Below, one piece after another: positions 59,851-64,000 of a DNA stretch of 64,000 bases. Within the stretch, counting starts at the first letter, position 1. Every line of letters begins with the position of its first letter. This stretch comes from Malurus cyaneus samueli (Eukaryota > Chordata > Aves > Passeriformes > Maluridae), in NCBI GenBank assembly GCA_009741485.1, contig CM019236.1, positions 44,530,471-44,594,470 of the forward strand, in the 5' to 3' direction. Below the pieces are notes generated by a model, which was not told where the DNA came from, searched no databases, and saw nothing but the letters and a program-made list of their open reading frames with translations. Made by a program: the position numbers and the translations under genes.

Positions 59851-62800
59851 AGTTGTTAATAGACTTTCCATCCATGCAGGTTTTTGACTCTTAAATGAAC
59901 AGCCACAGAGTATGTATGCTTGGTTCATCAAATCTGGATGCTGTCTTGTACCACATAGGCTTCCAGGGTTCGCTTTCCTCTCTTTTATGTGTTTGACTGC
60001 CCTACCTTGTAATAATCCCCTTCTTTCACACTGCTATTTTTTATTCTTTTTGTTTACTCTCTCCCAGCCTGGAATCTGATTGCCCTGAGTCCATCCAGCC
60101 TCTTTGCAAGCTGTCTCCATGACTTATTGCTCTCATGTCCCCTGCTTTCTTCTGCATTTTTAAGCTAAGGTACTTGTTGTTCTGCTTAATCCTGCAGTGT
60201 CCTTTGGGATATACCTTTCTGTCTCTTTTTATCTCTTACTGGATGCTTTTATCCACCTCCATGGTTTCAGAAACTACAGAATGCTACATAATCTCCTCCT
60301 CCACTCTCTACCAAGAATTACTTGTGCTTTGACTCACCTCTTCCTGGAATTCTTGCCACCTGTTTAGGGTCTGCAGTCCTTGCCTCCCCCTTCTCCAGAC
60401 TTATGAAACATGTATCTGTCAGATATATCACTCTTCACTGCTAAAAGACAACAATGGAGAAAAATGGATATTGGTCCCAATTATGGTACTGGTTCCCTTT
60501 TATCTTATGTGCCAGGCATACTGTCCCCCTCTGTTTACATCTCTGTTCCTTTTCCCCCACATTTCTGATATGGGAGTATCAGACAGGACTATCATTTTGT
60601 AACAGGATTTGTGCAGAGAGCACAGTGAAGAGTCTTGGTTTGTGCCAAGGGCTCCACAGGTGTGGTGGAAATTAATAACAGTTCTTCTCATACTCTGGTT
60701 GCTTCATCTTTCTCTTTGTACCACCTTTGCTGTTGCCTGAAACCATGAGATTGAAATTCTGGCAGGTCTTGTTTTCATGATGATTTTTGACATGGACATG
60801 CATCATTAACTCTGCGTGCACTGAAAAAAATGGATCCAAGATTTATCCCCATGATTATGTGAATGCCAGCCCCCTAATTCTGTTTCTGCCAGTGGGCAGA
60901 TAGCCTGACAGCAAGAAGCCCCCTGTGCTTAAGCAAAAGACTTAATGATGCTCTAACACTTGAGTTTGCTGTAAAATCCAGTGTATCAGTGTTTACAGGG
61001 ATGATTTAAAAAAAAATTAAAAAATCAAAACAGCCTGCACCGATATTTTCATGTTGTTTTTTCATTCTTAGCTTAGGTATTCCTGAAAACAGCTGCAGCA
61101 GCTTCTTATAGTTTAAAGAAAGATAGCTTAATAGGTACTTGAGAACAAACAAGATCTGATACTGCTCGCTAAAGACATAACTGTAAGGAAATCAAGGACA
61201 GACAACTGAAGAAAAGAGGGATAGATTTTCACTTGTCAGGAAGATTGGTATCAAGCATATTTGGAATAGCTCAGCACCCAGTTCCCTAGCCGTATTGTGG
61301 GAGTTCATTGTACAGGCTGTTGTGCCTTTGAAAGCCCTCAGTTTGGCATCAGTTGCATCTTAAACCTCTTATTAGGACTATTAGATATAACATTTTCTGG
61401 AGTCTTGATAATAAAGCTGAGTAAGAAGATGGCACTTCAGTGTTAACATTTCTGGACAATTTGGAAACAGATTTTAAAATACGAAATATGTTCCAAGAAA
61501 AATGTGGATTCAAAGTAGAAGAATATTTAAGGTGAGAGAAAGACCTGTGGCAAGTGTGTGTCAGAGTCCTGGGGCTTGGATGGAGGATATCACTTGACTG
61601 CTATGCTGTTCTTCTAGGAGCAAATAGCAGAGCAGCCTGTGACAATGAACCCAGTGTGGACCACATCAGTGTGGAGCTGTACCCAGATATTGTCCTATGT
61701 AGTGCTGCACAAAGTCCAGTCGGTACCTGTGGACTATTCCACTGTTCATGGCTGAGGCAAGATAAAAATGGCTGGACTGAGACAGAGCATTCAAATGACT
61801 GCTCTGTCATCAGACAGAGTAGGGATATTAGCTGAAAGGATATTAAAACACAGGAAGAAGGAAGTCTGCAATTGTGTCCTTTCCCTGCAGCATGATATTT
61901 TGCAGTAGTGATGCAGTCTGCTGCTTCCTGTGCTCTGGCTAAACAAGAAGTCCCTTGTGAGGTATCTTGTTGATACCTGTGTGTAGGAACCAAAAAGGAT
62001 GCAGGATTTTTCTGCTCATTTTTCTGTAGCAAGCAGGGCTGCGTGAGGTGCAATGTTCATCTGCAGAGGAAATGGGATGAATGCCTCTAGCTGGGAACAG
62101 GAAGGTTCCTTCTCCCTGATGTCCCTAAAACAGGGAAGGCGAAAGAGGTGCTCCAAGCAGGCAGTGTTGCAAAGGACAGGTTATAAATAGTACCCCAAGT
62201 TCAATCAAGCCCTTTCTGACTTACTTTGGTGTTTAACTGTTATTTCTGATTTTGGGGTGCAGTTTTATGTATTGTAAAATATTCAACACAATCACAGCCA
62301 TACTTAAGGTGCTTCCTGACTCTGCCTTAACTGCTGTGCGGAGAGAGAAAGTCGGCCTGGGAAAAAAGGACAGGCTTTTGCATCTGTGTGCCTTTTCCAG
62401 TGGTTGATCAGTTGGTCTCTGGGGGAATTGCTGCAGGAAGTGTTGCAAAGGAGTTTTCCTTTGTGTGTGGATGTGTCTGAGGTGGCATCTGTCAGAATAA
62501 ATGTGTGGCCATGCAGGATGCAGGTCATCCTCTACTTGTAGCAAAACTGAGCTCCATCATGGTATGGACATGGGCTCAGTCAGGAAGGCTGCAGGCAGCA
62601 TGGCATTCTCATCTACAGGGCAGGGGTGCTGCCTGCTCTGTGACTTAGTGAAGGAACAAAAGCAGTGAAGAGAAATGGTGGGAAAAGGAATCACAGGCAG
62701 AAGACTTTCAAACCAATTACATCAGGTCACTGGAGACGGCTGACGGGGGATCACTCTCCAAGGTGGACTTACACAGTGGGTGATGTGAAGCAGCTGAGGA

Positions 62801-63383
62801 AGGGATCTGAAGGGTCATGACAGTTCAGCGGTGATAAAGTGTGACAGAGTGTAACAACACGGTGATTTGGAAAGAGATTGATAGCCCAAGGCTCATTCTG
62901 CAGCAGTCTCTCTCAAATAAACTTCACCATGTGATCAGTCTCATTTTCCTTACAGCAAATGCAACAAATTGTCTTTGTTTTCCATCTTCTCTCCATGTTA
63001 CAGTCCACAATTTCATTTCTCCTTCTCCAGGAACTGCTCCCTACTTGCCATCAAATAAGTGTGCATACAGTGATGAGCATGCTTGAAAACTGCACCCATG
63101 CTGAAACATGTCTCCTTCCAGACCTCCTTCTTTTCATGCCATTGGAAACTGAACAGAGAACACAGTTCAGGGAAATTTCATTGATTAAAGGCAGATTCTT
63201 CTCAGTTGTCTGTGTTTTCTGAATTTCAGCCCAAGCTAGTCTCCAGTTTTGTCTTGTTACAGAACATTTGTATCTCTTGTCTTAAAGAAGTACCCATGAA
63301 GATCAGTCAGATATTCCTGTTAGGTTCTGTGTACACACAGACTGGATTGAGTTTGTGGGTTTATCAAGCTGCTTATAAAGTAA

Positions 63384-63398
63384 GGGGGGGTGGGGGGG
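63384..63398 (+). repeat. G7-T-G7 run
   Basis: Fifteen bases with two runs of seven G separated by one T, in AT-leaning intron sequence. Four G3 blocks can be drawn from it with very short loops, so an intramolecular G-quadruplex is possible on the transcribed RNA. Confidence 0.9.
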
Positions 63399-64000
63399 AG
63401 AAATTGCTTTGCTCCAAACAACAACAAGTGTGAGCCAGCAAAGCCATGAGTGGATAGGACATGGCAGACTGCCTGCCTTAGAGTATAGATGAGATGTTGC
63501 TTACTCTAAGAATAAGGAAACAGAGCTTTAGTAATCAAGATGGAGCTAATTATTGTTCTTTCCACTTTATCACCTTCACAGGAAGCTGAGTAGCCCTTAG
63601 AGATTTTTCTGGAGCTCTACTTTGGATTTCCAAGGTTTGCCTTGTGAGACAGTTTGAACGTGCACCAATCTCAGTGACATGTCTCACTTGCTGGAGCTCC
63701 TTTGAAATTCCTGGTAATGCTGCCAGCCAAATACAAGATCTGGGCAGCTGGAAGGCTGAGGCCTGACTCCCACTCCCTCATCACTTGCTATAAATGTGTG
63801 CAAAGCCTGCCTCTGCTTATTGGAAAGTTCCAATTTCTCAGTTTCTTCTCCTTCATGTGGGGGAAAACCCACTAAGACCATCAATTCATGTTCCTTGGTG
63901 TGCTTTGTCTGAGTGGCAGGACAGCGTTACACCCTTTTGCAGATCAGCAGTAAAAGCCTGTGCTGCAATGCTGTGTTGAGCTCTTCTCTCTAATGTGTCA

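Larger units (their letters stand above)
59562..64000 (+). other. TRABD2A: TRABD2A intron 5, start
   Basis: Follows donor GTAATG. It has a T/G-rich patch at about 59728-59850, including a short TG repeat, and a G7-T-G7 run at 63384-63398. No later TIKI1 exon, mobile element or other gene is recognisable. The gene continues past the window end. Confidence 0.7.

Noticed and set aside
1..64000. CRISPR arrays, operons, bacterial or phage genes
   Set aside because: The sequence is vertebrate with spliced exons and avian repeats. No regularly spaced repeats or prokaryotic gene layout are present.

Overview
This is vertebrate genomic DNA, most likely from a bird and probably a passerine. Coding blocks are short and bounded by GT/AG splice sites. 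The background holds CR1 LINE tails, an endogenous-retrovirus LTR family typical of birds, and two tRNA-Ile-derived SINEs with CR1-type tails that resemble the songbird family TguSINE1. Species cannot be read from the sequence. One undetermined base (position 11053) shows it is assembled sequence.

The window carries one recognisable protein-coding gene, the 5' part of TRABD2A (TIKI1) on the + strand. TIKI1 is a membrane-anchored TraB-family metalloprotease that trims the N-terminus of Wnt proteins in Wnt-producing cells. Five coding exons are visible: 1087-1210 (start codon and signal peptide), 9252-9808 (first catalytic motif and most of the TraB domain), 45700-45846, 47371-47545 and 59471-59561 (second catalytic motif). 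The exons for the C-terminal tail and membrane anchor lie beyond base 64000. A GC- and CpG-rich promoter region sits around exon 1, with a minisatellite just inside intron 1.

Layout: 1-540, upstream DNA with one SINE; about 560-1800, CpG-rich promoter, exon 1 and minisatellite; 1211-9251, intron 1 with a nearly full-length solo LTR; 9252-9808, exon 2; 9809-45699, a 36 kb intron 2 with a CR1, a SINE, a perfect 18-bp-stem hairpin, a duplicated LTR-junction segment, a T/G-rich tract and a cluster of small palindromes; 45700-47545, exons 3 and 4; 47546-59470, intron 4 with two CR1 fragments; 59471-59561, exon 5; then the start of intron 5.

The most notable result is that the gene does not read through as given. 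Exon 1 and exon 2 do not share a frame, and the last 60 bases of exon 2 spread conserved protein over all three frames. Exons 3, 4 and 5 are clean. Clustered small indels in GC-rich sequence beside otherwise perfect coding sequence look more like assembly errors than gene decay, but reads must decide. I found no operon, CRISPR array, new enzyme system or second gene. The intronic open frames I examined show no recognisable domain.
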